64,000 nucleotides of DNA from Gimesia fumaroli (GTDB taxonomy: Bacteria > Planctomycetota > Planctomycetia > Planctomycetales > Planctomycetaceae): the NCBI RefSeq assembly GCF_007754425.1, contig NZ_CP037452.1, forward strand, positions 3,509,164 to 3,573,163, in the 5' to 3' direction. Of this stretch, positions 1-8,437 are shown one piece after another. A program made the translations under genes and the position numbers. The notes below the pieces were generated by a model that was given only the letters and a program-made list of their open reading frames with translations, was not told where the DNA came from and did no database searches. Within the stretch, counting starts at the first letter, position 1. Each line of letters starts with the position of its first letter.

Positions 1-30
1 AATCGAATGGTTCTGACCAATGTACGTATA

Positions 31-62
31 ACCGGAGCTAACGCCCTGCGGCTAGTAGCTTA
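31..62. repeat. Dispersed intergenic repeat, copy 1
   Basis: The core GCTAACGCCCTGCGGCTAGT seen here recurs at 1884-1914, so two near-identical copies flank the enolase-superfamily gene. The core can fold weakly (CTA..GCC-CTGC-GGCTAG). It lies outside any supported gene. It looks like a REP-like intergenic element; its mobility and function are unknown. Confidence 0.6.
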
Positions 63-183
63 TAGGGCGCTCGGTGTCCAGGGAACAAGGGGCACATTGC
101 TCTGTCGAGCTCATAATTGGGATTGGGGTGTTTAAAAAAACGCTGTTGTCACTAGACGCATCAGGGGGCGTTGATGTTAAGAT

Positions 184-210
184 GGGAGCAATGGTTCCGA
201 GAACGCTCCC
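184..210. repeat. Hairpin in leader of the enolase-superfamily gene
   Basis: GGGAGC (184-189) pairs with GCTCCC (205-210), and an inner GTTC/GAAC pairing extends the stem. It lies about 50 bases before the GTG start at 262. It could be a terminator of an upstream gene outside the window or a leader structure; it is followed by only a short T-rich stretch. Confidence 0.4.
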
Positions 211-261
211 GGTGCCATTTTATTCAGCGAAGACGAAACTTTGAAATGAAGGAATGATCCG

Positions 262-1674
262 GTGCGCGTAGAGAATCAATCGAGAACAGCAACAGCCAGT
301 CGCATTTCCAGAAGACGTTTCCTAAGCACCAGTCTCGCCGGCGTGGCAGGGACAGGGATGCTGGCTTTGATGTCCCGTTCGATCAAGGCGGCAGAAAAAA
401 AGGCATCGAAGAAACATTTGGAAATCGAACGCATCGAACGCACCACGGTGAAAGTTCCCTTTCGGGAAGTGCCTGCCCGGAACATGGCACGCGAATTACC
501 GCACTGGCAGTATACCGAAATTGTCGAAGTGCATTTGAAATCGGGCCATGTCGGCTTTGGAGAGACGCTGCTGTATTATACCTGGAATGCGACTTCCGAC
601 GAGGCCGTCCAACGGGCGCAAGGCAAGAATGCCGCTGAATTGATGTGGGATGACAGTCTCGGCGCGGGGCTGCAAATGGCGCTGTTTGATGCGGTCGCGA
701 AGGCAGCCGAGGTTCCCGTGCATGCACTCTTAGGCAGGCAGATTTATGAGAAGACACCTCTCTCGTGGTGGAACATCGATACTTCAGTCAAGGACATGGC
801 GTTGGAATGTGCCGAGGCGTACAAGCAAGGCTACATGTCCTACAAAACCAAAGGCCGTCCGTGGTTCGATGTCTGGGCGCAAGTTGAAGAGGCGAGCAAG
901 GTGGTTCCCAAGAACTTCAAAATCGACATGGACTTTAACGATACGCTGCTCGATGCAGAGCGAGCCCTGCCGATTCTGAAAGATCTGGCTCAATACCCGC
1001 AGGTCGATATTTTTGAGTCTCCGATTTTTCAGGATGACATCGCCGGAAACAAAAAGTTGATGGCGGCCACGGACGTCAACATCGCCATGCATTATGGGAC
1101 ACCAGAGCCCCTGATTGCGATTCGCGAAAACATCTGCGATGGTTTTGTGATTGGTCACGGCGCCAGTGAGTTGATGGCTGCGGGCGCGGTGGCTGCGATG
1201 GCGGACAAACCGTTCTGGTTGCAATTAGTCGGAACGGGAATTACCGCTGCCTTCTCGCTGCATTTCGGTGCCGTCCTGAGCCATGCGACATGGCCGGCTG
1301 TGAATTGCCACCAGCTTTACAAACACAATCTGTTGACCGAGCCGATTGTCGTCAAAGACGGATTCGCCAAAATTCCCGAGAAGCCGGGGTTGGGTTATGA
1401 GCTGGATCGTGATCTGATTGAAAAGCTCCGCGTCAAAAAACCGGCATCCCGCCCGGAACCGCCGCGGTTGATCGAAACGACCTGGAAAGACGGACGGAAG
1501 ATGTATTTCGGCAATACGGGCGAAGTGAATTTCGTTCTGAACCCGGCCCGCGATGGCAACGTGCCCTTCTTCGAACGAGGCGTCGATACACGCCTGGTTC
1601 CCAATGATGGTTCTAAAGAATGGAAAGAACTCTACAGCAAAGCGAGCCAACAACCGTTATTGATCAAAGGGTAA
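262..1674 (+). CDS. Tat-exported enolase-superfamily (MR/MLE-like) protein
   Basis: A 470-residue protein that looks like a mandelate racemase/muconate lactonizing enzyme homologue of the enolase superfamily, which abstract a proton alpha to a carboxylate using Mg2+. The N-terminus carries a twin-arginine signal (SRRRFLSTS, about residues 16-24) followed by a hydrophobic stretch, so it should be exported folded. The barrel half shows the expected landmarks: a KTK-type lysine motif (YKTKGRPW), an acidic ligand series (DMDFND, then FESPI) and a late HGASEL segment. The substrate cannot be read from sequence. The start is GTG at 262 with AAGGA about 9 bases upstream. Planctomycetes often export such enzymes; the gene stands alone between two copies of an intergenic repeat. 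Confidence 0.75.
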   Translation: MRVENQSRTATASRISRRRFLSTSLAGVAGTGMLALMSRSIKAAEKKASKKHLEIERIERTTVKVPFREVPARNMARELPHWQYTEIVEVHLKSGHVGFGETLLYYTWNATSDEAVQRAQGKNAAELMWDDSLGAGLQMALFDAVAKAAEVPVHALLGRQIYEKTPLSWWNIDTSVKDMALECAEAYKQGYMSYKTKGRPWFDVWAQVEEASKVVPKNFKIDMDFNDTLLDAERALPILKDLAQYPQVDIFESPIFQDDIAGNKKLMAATDVNIAMHYGTPEPLIAIRENICDGFVIGHGASELMAAGAVAAMADKPFWLQLVGTGITAAFSLHFGAVLSHATWPAVNCHQLYKHNLLTEPIVVKDGFAKIPEKPGLGYELDRDLIEKLRVKKPASRPEPPRLIETTWKDGRKMYFGNTGEVNFVLNPARDGNVPFFERGVDTRLVPNDGSKEWKELYSKASQQPLLIKG

Positions 1675-1696
1675 ATCCTGGGTAGCGATGGGGTGG

Positions 1697-1718
1697 CACT
1701 GGTGGCTTGCCACCAGTG
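1697..1718. repeat. Perfect hairpin CACTGGTGGC-TT-GCCACCAGTG
   Basis: A perfect 10-bp inverted repeat with a 2-base spacer starts 22 bases after the stop codon at 1674. No T-run follows, so it is not a classical intrinsic terminator. Its sequence type (GGTGGCACTGGTGGC) looks like an intergenic palindromic repeat family rather than a gene-specific site. Confidence 0.6.
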
Positions 1719-1782
1719 AAAGGTATAGGGGGCGTTCCTGTTTCTTTTGTCTGGTTGAAATAGTTTCGTAATCAACTCTCAA

Positions 1783-1805
1783 CACTGTTGGACGAGCCAA
1801 CAGTG
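1783..1805. repeat. Perfect hairpin CACTGTTGG-ACGAG-CCAACAGTG
   Basis: A 9-bp perfect inverted repeat with a 5-base loop, 65 bases beyond the previous hairpin and related to it (both begin CACTG and end CAGTG). A further CCACTGTTG follows at about 1813-1821. The 302-base gap 1675-1976 therefore holds two palindromes and repeat copy 2, and no gene. Confidence 0.6.
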
Positions 1806-1883
1806 CCACCCGCCACTGTTGATTCAGGGGTGAGTGGGACGTGGGGCATTGTTAATTCGAACGATTCATAACAAAGATGTAGA

Positions 1884-1914
1884 ACCGGGGCTAACGCCCT
1901 GCGGCTAGTCGATT
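1884..1914. repeat. Dispersed intergenic repeat, copy 2
   Basis: ACCGGGGCTAACGCCCTGCGGCTAGTC matches copy 1 at 31-62 with one base different in the first 26. It sits just past the 3' end of the minus-strand acetyltransferase gene. Confidence 0.6.
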
Positions 1915-1976
1915 ATTCTGGATCGGAAATCGCCAAACACTAGATTCGCTGGAAGGTGTTCGTCGTGGCTCCATCC

Positions 1977-2552
1977 TTAATAGGACGATGCTTCCACGTA
2001 ATGGCTGGGTTTGTAGAGTGTGCGGGTGAGGCGGAAGCCCAGTGACCGATAGAGGTTGATGGCCGGTTCATTGTCGGCGGTGACTTCGAGGTAGGCGCGT
2101 TTGACGCCGGCTTCGCGGAAACCGATGAGGCATTTGGTGACCAGTGCCCTGCCCAGCCCTAAGCCGCGGTGTTTGGGTGTGATACCGACGTTCTGAATGG
2201 CGCCCATGATGCGACTGGGAACGATGGCCTGAATGGTGCCACAATCGACGGCGTCTTCATTGCCGGTGCCGTCCCAGGTGATGAGCCAGGTTCCTGTGGG
2301 GAGGAAGTTGCGTTGACTGGAGATGTCGTGCATCAGTTTGCGACAGCCATCTATTTCACCCAGACAGGGAAAGACGCGGGCATCCATTTCGGACCGGAAG
2401 CTGTGATATTTTGCAATCGCGTGTCGATCGACCGTAGTCAGTTCCCAGGGACACCAGCGATAGCCGCTGGGAAGCGGTGCGTCTTCGAGACGCGCCGTTG
2501 CCAGCTCGATTTCCATTCGAAATCTACGAAAATAAGTGTCGGTGAAATCCAT
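1977..2552 (-). CDS. GNAT-family N-acetyltransferase
   Basis: Predicted acetyl-CoA-dependent N-acetyltransferase of 191 residues, substrate unknown. The C-terminal half carries the GNAT core: motif A around ITPKHRGLGLGRALV (the R/Q-x-x-G-x-G/A acetyl-CoA loop) and the motif B segment NEPAINLYRSLGF. The open frame extends upstream to 2885 (302 residues), but the extra N-terminal part has no family-like character and lies upstream of a good sigma-70-type promoter at 2611-2638 on this strand, so the ATG at 2552 (MDFTDTYF) is preferred. A second candidate ATG is at 2516. It is a single gene, divergent from the LuxE/PaaK-like gene at 2986. Confidence 0.75.
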   Translation of the reverse strand: MDFTDTYFRRFRMEIELATARLEDAPLPSGYRWCPWELTTVDRHAIAKYHSFRSEMDARVFPCLGEIDGCRKLMHDISSQRNFLPTGTWLITWDGTGNEDAVDCGTIQAIVPSRIMGAIQNVGITPKHRGLGLGRALVTKCLIGFREAGVKRAYLEVTADNEPAINLYRSLGFRLTRTLYKPSHYVEASSY

Positions 2553-2610
2553 GAGAGTCTCGCAGAAAACGAGGAGCCGAACAGAAACGGGGCAAAAAGC
2601 AGAATGCTTA

Positions 2611-2638
2611 ATTTTACCATACTCTATACTAGTGTCAA
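2611..2638 (-). promoter_or_regulatory. Sigma-70-type promoter for the GNAT gene
   Basis: On the minus strand TTGACA (2638-2633) is followed after 16 bases by TAAAAT (2616-2611). The -35 is perfect and the -10 differs by one base. Transcription would start near 2604, about 50 bases before the ATG at 2552, which decides the start codon. The rest of 2639-2985 holds no gene I can support. Confidence 0.6.
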
Positions 2639-2985
2639 TTGGGAGAGGTGGATTGCTGGGGAATCGGCCTGTTTTCTTCATTTGCGGGCCTGTCGTGTGT
2701 GATGTGCCCAATTCAAGTAGTGCACTCAATTTGCTTAAAATACAGGTTAAAGCCGGTTCGAGGGGAAAAGTCCGGAATTGGTTTTCAATCTGATTGTTTT
2801 TGCTCAAGCTGGGGGGGATTTGGCGGATATACCGAGGAATGTGATCTTCTGAAATTGCTGTGGATTCGCTTAGTTGAAAAAACAATCAAAAGCTCTAGAA
2901 TGAAATCAGAGTTTGAGTACATGTTTCCCGGTGAACATGAAATTTTCCCCGCCACTATTCCTTCCCTGTTTGGAGTGAGTCTCAC

Positions 2986-4089
2986 GTGACCGACAACAGC
3001 AATCTTGACGAATTGGTAAAACAGAACCAGGAAGCACTCGATGCTCATACCCGCGAGCACGTTCAGTGGCACTTCAATCCTGAAACAGGGTCTCCTTACT
3101 GGCTGGAAAAAGCTAAGTCGTTCGACTTCGATCCGTTGACCGATGTGAACTGTTTCGAAGACTTAAACAAGTTCCCGTTGTTTGAAGATGACGAACTGCG
3201 TGGCGGCCCCGTTGATCGCTGGATTCCCAAAGCATTGCGGGGCAAGCCGACGTATGTGTTTGAAACGGGCGGTACGACAGGGATTCCCAAGTCGCGAGTG
3301 GTAATCGACGATTTCCGCATCGACTACGAAAATTTCAGCGATACCCTGCCCGATGAATCATTCCCCAAAGGGGCCAACTGGCTGATGCTGGGGCCCTCAG
3401 GTCCGCGTCGTTTGCGACTGGCCGTGGAGCACTTGGCACAATACCGGGGTGGGATTTCATTCTGTGTCGACCTGGATCCTCGCTGGGTGGTCAAGTTGAT
3501 CAAAAAAGGGAAGATCGACGAAGTTAAAGAATACAGTGCGCATGTGATTGATCAGGCGATGGCGATTTTAGGAGCCGGTCATGAGATCAAGTGCATGTTT
3601 ACGACGCCAAAACTGCTCGAGGCGCTCGCCATGCGGTTGATGGATGAAGGTTCGAGTATCGAAGAAGCCGGCATTAAAGGCATTTTCTGTGGCGGGACCG
3701 AATTCACGCAGCAATGGTATCGCTTCGCCCGCGAAGAGCTGCTGGGCGAGAATGTTTACATTACCCCCACTTATGGGAACACCCTGATGGGGTTGGCCTG
3801 CGGTCGCCCCTTTGATCCTGCTGATAATTATAAAATTACCTATTATGCTCCGCAGCCGCGTGCTGTGATTCGCGTCGTTGATTTTGATGACCACACGAAA
3901 GTGGTCGGCTATGGTGAGACAGGCCGCGTCAAACTGTTTACGATGACCAAAGAGTTGTTTATCCCCGGCTTCCTCGAACGCGACGAAGGCGAACGCGAAG
4001 TGCCGCACATTAAATATCCGTGGGATGGTGTGAGTGGCGTGCGTCCGTTCCATGAGATTGCCGCTTCGACCACCGTGGGTGTTTATTAA
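2986..4089 (+). CDS. PaaK/LuxE-type adenylate-forming enzyme
   Basis: A 367-residue protein of the acyl-adenylating superfamily, nearest in type to phenylacetate-CoA ligase / LuxE acyl-protein synthetase. Residues 93-102 (ETGGTTGIPK) are the ATP-binding P-loop, equivalent to the family TSGTTGxPK; the YGNT segment near residue 265 fits the adenine-binding motif, and GYGETGRVKLF fits the hinge-region motif. It is shorter than full ANL ligases (500+ residues), and lacks a cysteine near its C-terminus like the acyl-accepting Cys of LuxE. The next gene, 149 bases downstream, is a LuxC-like aldehyde dehydrogenase, so the two may activate and reduce an acyl group together. The acyl substrate is unknown. 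Confidence 0.7.
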   Translation: MTDNSNLDELVKQNQEALDAHTREHVQWHFNPETGSPYWLEKAKSFDFDPLTDVNCFEDLNKFPLFEDDELRGGPVDRWIPKALRGKPTYVFETGGTTGIPKSRVVIDDFRIDYENFSDTLPDESFPKGANWLMLGPSGPRRLRLAVEHLAQYRGGISFCVDLDPRWVVKLIKKGKIDEVKEYSAHVIDQAMAILGAGHEIKCMFTTPKLLEALAMRLMDEGSSIEEAGIKGIFCGGTEFTQQWYRFAREELLGENVYITPTYGNTLMGLACGRPFDPADNYKITYYAPQPRAVIRVVDFDDHTKVVGYGETGRVKLFTMTKELFIPGFLERDEGEREVPHIKYPWDGVSGVRPFHEIAASTTVGVY

Positions 4090-4238
4090 TTGACCCATGA
4101 AGCAGGCGAGTTGCTTGCCGGAGCAATTGAGCCGGTAAGCTCTCGCTTGTCTGCCTGATGTAATGAAATTTTGATCCATTTTGCCTTGATGCGACCAGAC
4201 GAGTTTGATTCGCATTCGCTTGATAAAGGAACGCTGCC

Positions 4239-5675
4239 GTGTTGGAAATACCTGTACTTCGCTGGGGAAAACCTTACGAAAGTTTTGATCAACAGGAAGT
4301 CGTTCATTTTGAAACGGGCGAGCCTTTGGCCAAAGTCCATCAGGCGAATGCCGGCCTGGTCAAAATGGATATGCGCAAAGCACAACGGGCTCGCGATCTG
4401 CTGCGAGAGATTCCGATTTCGAAACTGCTGGAAATCTGCAAGAAAGCCGCCGACCTGTATATGACGGCGGAACTGCCGCTGGGCAACGGGACGCAGACTC
4501 CCGAAGAGTTTTGTCGGATTCAGTCCGCCAGTACCGGGATGCCGGAATGGATGTGTGCGGGCAATATGAAAAAAGTGGCGTTCGTGCTGGAGAACATGGA
4601 GTCGATTCTCGACGCGTTAACCCGCGGGCTGCCTCTGGATATTCTCACTAAAGGTTATGGCAAAGAAGAACGTGGCGTGATGATGAGCTATCAGGCCCAT
4701 TCTCCCGTGCTCGGTCTGGTGCTGCCTTCGAATTCCCCCGGCGTGCATACTCTGTGGATGCCGATCCTGCCGATGCAGATTGGTCTGGTCTTAAAGCCGG
4801 GTTCTTCGGAACCGTGGACACCTTACCGGATGACCGAAGCGTTCTGCCAGGCGGGAATTCCCCGAGAATGTATCTCCGTTTATCCGGGGCCCCACGATGT
4901 CGGTTCGACGGTTACGGAACTGTGTGGTCGAGTGATGTTGTTCGGCGGCCAGCAGACGATTGACAAATACAAAGGCAATCCGAACGTGCAGGCACACGGG
5001 CCCGGTTTCAGTAAGATTCTGATCGGCGATGATGTTGTTGATCAATGGGAAGACCACTTGGATCTGCTGGTGGATAGTATCTATCAGAATGGGGGCCGCA
5101 GCTGTATTAATGCTTCGGGTGTCTGGGCATCTCGTCATACGGAAGCGATTGCGGATGCGATTGCCAAACGAATTGGTCCCGTAGGACCGACTTCGATGAC
5201 CGACCCGGAAGCACCATTGGCAGCCTTCACGATGACAGGAGCCGCCAAGGCGATGAACGGTCAGATTGAAGAGGGACTGAAAGAGTCCGGCGTGACGGAA
5301 GTGACCGCAAAATACCGGGACGGCGAGCGACTGATTGAGCTTGAACGCTGTGATTACTTGCGGCCGACGATTGTGCATTGTGCGAACACAGATGCGACGC
5401 TGGCGAACACCGAATACATGTTCCCAATGGCATCGGTGGTGCAGTGCGAGCAGAAAGACATGCTGAAAAAGATTGGTCCGACGCTGGTTTGTACGGCGAT
5501 CACGAAAGACGAAGCCTGGTCACAACAGTTGCTGGATGCAACGCAGATCGACCGGCTGAATATCGGGCCTATTAAGACCAACGCGTTGAATTGGCTGCAG
5601 CCGCACGAAGGAAATATTGTTGAATTTCTGTTCCGTGCGCGTGCGTTTCAGAATGAATCGCCGGCCGCTCATTAA
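4239..5675 (+). CDS. Aldehyde dehydrogenase-fold protein, LuxC-like acyl reductase candidate
   Basis: A 478-residue ALDH-superfamily protein. A PSNSPGVH segment (163-170) occupies the place of the NPxxP cofactor/substrate loop, and QNGGRSC (283-289) carries the catalytic cysteine C289, equivalent to the GQxC motif. The sequence departs clearly from ordinary aldehyde dehydrogenases and is closer to acyl-CoA/acyl-enzyme reductases such as LuxC (inference). The start is GTG at 4239 with AAAGGA 8 bases upstream. It follows the PaaK/LuxE-type gene, which suggests acyl activation followed by NAD(P)H reduction to an aldehyde. It converges on yheT, with only 29 bases between the stop codons. Confidence 0.7.
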   Translation: MLEIPVLRWGKPYESFDQQEVVHFETGEPLAKVHQANAGLVKMDMRKAQRARDLLREIPISKLLEICKKAADLYMTAELPLGNGTQTPEEFCRIQSASTGMPEWMCAGNMKKVAFVLENMESILDALTRGLPLDILTKGYGKEERGVMMSYQAHSPVLGLVLPSNSPGVHTLWMPILPMQIGLVLKPGSSEPWTPYRMTEAFCQAGIPRECISVYPGPHDVGSTVTELCGRVMLFGGQQTIDKYKGNPNVQAHGPGFSKILIGDDVVDQWEDHLDLLVDSIYQNGGRSCINASGVWASRHTEAIADAIAKRIGPVGPTSMTDPEAPLAAFTMTGAAKAMNGQIEEGLKESGVTEVTAKYRDGERLIELERCDYLRPTIVHCANTDATLANTEYMFPMASVVQCEQKDMLKKIGPTLVCTAITKDEAWSQQLLDATQIDRLNIGPIKTNALNWLQPHEGNIVEFLFRARAFQNESPAAH

Positions 5676-5704
5676 GCCGATGAATGCCGGTTTCCCTCAT
5701 GCAA

Positions 5705-6760
5705 TCAGGCAGATTGTGCGAGGGGTTCGCGAGAGTCTTCTCGGATATGACTTGCCAGTTCTTCCGGAGTATCTGAAAGCATCCAGTCGACGATGCGCCA
5801 GTCCGACCAGCGTGGATCAGGGTCGGATGAAGGAGCACCGATGAAGCCGAGGTGACCGCCGTGCTTCGTAAGATGCAAGGTCACCTTGCTGTGATCGGAC
5901 AGGTGATCTCGAATTTCAGAATAGGTATTCGCGGGAACTAGTGGATCATCCATCGCGGTGATAATCAATGTGGGAATATTGATGTGCGTAACGACTTCCG
6001 CAGGGCTGCACTGGCTGTAATAGTCTTCTGCCGATTCATATCCGACAAGCGGTGCGGTAAACTGATCGTCAAAGTCGCGCATGTTGCGGGGATAATTCTC
6101 GCCTGAGACTTTGTGCGTGTGTTCATTCAAGTGGTGTGAGGTGCGAATATGTTTTGTCAGATTGCTGATGAAGTGCCGCTGGTAATGTCCGAAAAGGGGC
6201 TTGCCGAATACCTGGACGCTTTCGGATAATCTGATCGGTGGATTGAGTACGAACGCCCGGTCAACCATGTCGGAGACAATATTGGGTCGACCAAGGTAGT
6301 TCAGTGAAATCGTACCACCCAGTGAGAAGCCGGCGATCCCAATGGGGGAACCGGGGCACAAAAACTCAACGCGATCCAAGGCGACTTGTAAGTCGAGAAA
6401 GCTGCCTGCGTGATAAGGAGATTTTGCCAGCCCGGTCCCTGCTCCGCAGCCACGCAGGTCCATGCGAAATACGCGAACACCGCGCTGGTTCAGCTTGTGT
6501 GTCAGTCGAACCATGTAGGAACTGCGATGACAGCCTGAGAGACCGTGCAGCAGAATGACAACGCGGTCACCCGGTTTCCAATTGCCTGGGCAGTCATCGT
6601 GAACAATTAACAGATCATTATCAGGAAGACGGCAGCTGTGCTGCTCTGCCTGATAGGGAGCTTTAATACGAGAGTGAAACTGTCCCACAATCGTCTGGAG
6701 GTGCGCATTCCGATAAAATCGGTGCGGAATGAACGGCGGAAAAACAAGATCACTCTTCAT
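5705..6760 (-). CDS. YheT/ABHD1-type alpha/beta hydrolase
   Basis: A 351-residue cytosolic alpha/beta hydrolase of the YheT (UPF0017) family. The N-terminal FYRNAHLQTIVGQF segment is the family signature; HGLSGCHRSSYM forms the oxyanion region, GFSLGG carries the nucleophilic serine, DDPLVP the acid and GGHLGF the histidine, so the triad is intact. The family contains esterases of uncertain natural substrate. It lies 37 bases downstream of the SDR gene on the same strand, so the two are probably cotranscribed. Confidence 0.85.
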   Translation of the reverse strand: MKSDLVFPPFIPHRFYRNAHLQTIVGQFHSRIKAPYQAEQHSCRLPDNDLLIVHDDCPGNWKPGDRVVILLHGLSGCHRSSYMVRLTHKLNQRGVRVFRMDLRGCGAGTGLAKSPYHAGSFLDLQVALDRVEFLCPGSPIGIAGFSLGGTISLNYLGRPNIVSDMVDRAFVLNPPIRLSESVQVFGKPLFGHYQRHFISNLTKHIRTSHHLNEHTHKVSGENYPRNMRDFDDQFTAPLVGYESAEDYYSQCSPAEVVTHINIPTLIITAMDDPLVPANTYSEIRDHLSDHSKVTLHLTKHGGHLGFIGAPSSDPDPRWSDWRIVDWMLSDTPEELASHIREDSREPLAQSA

Positions 6761-6797
6761 TAAGTTCTGTCCTGCAGAACGTCTCTATATCAACTGA

Positions 6798-7526
6798 TTA
6801 AACAAAAGCGGCTGTGGTCGGCTTAATGGTTAAATCAGAAACATGAGCACGAGGTGGTAGCTGACAAATCATCATAACGGCAGCGGCAACATCTTCTGGT
6901 TGCAGAATTTTGGCACGGTGTTCTTTGCTGACGGGAACGGGACGATCATCAAGTATCGGTGTTTCGACTTCACCCGGGTAGATCGTGGAGATACGAATAC
7001 CACGATCTTTTTCTTCCTGAGCGACGGTTGTTCCGAGTGCAGTCATCGCAAATTTGGAGGCATTATAGGCAACTCCGCCTAACAGGGCTGCGCGAATTCC
7101 GGAAATCGAGCAGATATTAATAATCAGGCCGTCTTTTCGCTCTCGCATTTGAGGCAGAACCGCTTGCATGCAGTTGAAAGCCCCTGTGGCGTTGACATTC
7201 ATCAGGCGATCCCAGTCTTCCGGGGAGACCTGTTCCATGGAACGGTCGCGGCAGTTGATCCCTGCACAGTGGACGAGAATATCAATGTGCCCTGCTGTTG
7301 CATGTGCCCAGTTGAAGAAGGTTGTGACACTTTCGCGGTCAGCAACGTCCAGTGCGTGAAAAGCAATTTTGCCTTCTGCCTGTGAAGCGACTTTTTCGAG
7401 CGGTTCGAGGCGTCTGCCACCAATAATGACATTGGCGCCTGCCTGTGCGAGACTCAGGGCACAGGCTGCTCCGATGCCTGTGCCTCCCCCGGTGAGGACC
7501 ACGTTTTTATTCTCTAATCCCGGCAT
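6798..7526 (-). CDS. Short-chain dehydrogenase/reductase
   Basis: A 242-residue classical SDR. TGGGTGIG (residues 12-19) is the Rossmann NAD(P)-binding glycine motif, CAGIN the NNAG-type motif, ICSISG the catalytic serine region and YNASK the catalytic Tyr-x-x-x-Lys; YPGEVETP follows as the usual PG motif. It should oxidise or reduce an alcohol/carbonyl; the substrate is not readable. Start ATG at 7526; yheT follows downstream. Confidence 0.85.
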   Translation of the reverse strand: MPGLENKNVVLTGGGTGIGAACALSLAQAGANVIIGGRRLEPLEKVASQAEGKIAFHALDVADRESVTTFFNWAHATAGHIDILVHCAGINCRDRSMEQVSPEDWDRLMNVNATGAFNCMQAVLPQMRERKDGLIINICSISGIRAALLGGVAYNASKFAMTALGTTVAQEEKDRGIRISTIYPGEVETPILDDRPVPVSKEHRAKILQPEDVAAAVMMICQLPPRAHVSDLTIKPTTAAFV

Positions 7527-7657
7527 GATTGTGTTTCTCTATCTGGTGTCAGTAATGTGGGTTACGCATTGTTTGCTTGCGAGTATAGGGCTTACCCGGA
7601 TTTTACGAAATAGAGAAAAGAAAGGAAATGATGTTCTCACGGAAATGGTGCTGAAAA

Positions 7658-8092
7658 TCAGACTTCTTTTTCCGGTGTTTGTACAGGTTTTCGACGTGGG
7701 GGGGCGAAAAAAAAGGTGATTAGTACGAGCAGGCCGAATAAGGAGTAGCAGAGGGTGAAGACCCAGGGTTCGGCCTCCATGAACAGCGCGTCGTGGACCC
7801 AGGTGGCGATGAAATCGCCTTGATAGCTGGCCTGCCCTGCTTTCTCACGCAGCCATTTTTCCAGTGTCGTTAACGGGCAGATGACTCCCGTTAAAGATTC
7901 TGCAACAACGAACAGGATCGAGATCAGGTGGATCACGCGGAACTTGAAATTTCGCACCCAGTTCCAGCCAGAGAATACACCAAGGGTTATCAGAATCTGG
8001 CCTAGCAAGACAAACATTACGAATGCGAAATGAATGACCACCGTCGTGTCCGCACCCACGCGGTAGAGAAATTGTGTGTCGTGGAAATTCAT
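7658..8092 (-). CDS. DUF2784-type small membrane protein
   Basis: A 144-residue protein with four hydrophobic segments (about 17-37, 50-72, 100-110 and 113-130). The ICPLTTLEKWLREKAG segment, with Cys-Pro-Leu followed by Glu, matches my recollection of the DUF2784 family, whose function is unknown. It ends in a basic, proline-rich tail. It is a separate gene, 131 bases upstream of the SDR gene on the same strand and divergent from the histidine kinase. Confidence 0.7.
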   Translation of the reverse strand: MNFHDTQFLYRVGADTTVVIHFAFVMFVLLGQILITLGVFSGWNWVRNFKFRVIHLISILFVVAESLTGVICPLTTLEKWLREKAGQASYQGDFIATWVHDALFMEAEPWVFTLCYSLFGLLVLITFFFAPPRRKPVQTPEKEV

Positions 8093-8229
8093 TCTATAGT
8101 CCGGTTGCGCTGGATTGAAAAGAATTGAGGCGGAATGATGGTTGTCGGGAAATTCGATTGTTTCCCTGTTGTTTTAGAGGCTTCAAAAAGAGGAAATATT
8201 CCCCAGATTGAACAACATTATGAAAAAAA

Positions 8230-8248
8230 TTGAGTCCAGGTGACTCAA
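8230..8248. promoter_or_regulatory. Operator-like inverted repeat TTGAGTC-N5-GACTCAA
   Basis: A perfect 7-bp inverted repeat with 5-base spacer in the 345-base gap between the divergent DUF2784 and histidine kinase genes. It is the only structured element I see there. Regulator unknown. Confidence 0.35.
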
Positions 8249-8437
8249 GATGAGTGAAGTTCTGATGTTTGCATGGTTTGTTCATACACTGCCGGTTTGT
8301 GATTCGATATACTACAGCCAGCGTTCCAGAAGTCCCCGGAGATATTTGAATCGGGGCAATGGTGTGTGAAGACGATGGTTAACAAACGTAAAAAAATTTC
8401 GTTCGCCATACAGCGATTCCTTGGGAAGGAACAATTG

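Noticed and set aside
1694-1710. TGGCAC...TTGC resembling a sigma-54 promoter
   Set aside because: The spacing between the GG and GC elements is 12 rather than 10 bases, and it is part of a perfect hairpin repeat after a gene.
2553-2885. N-terminal extension of the acetyltransferase reading frame
   Set aside because: It is upstream of a good promoter at 2611-2638 and has no family-like sequence, so the start at 2552 is preferred.
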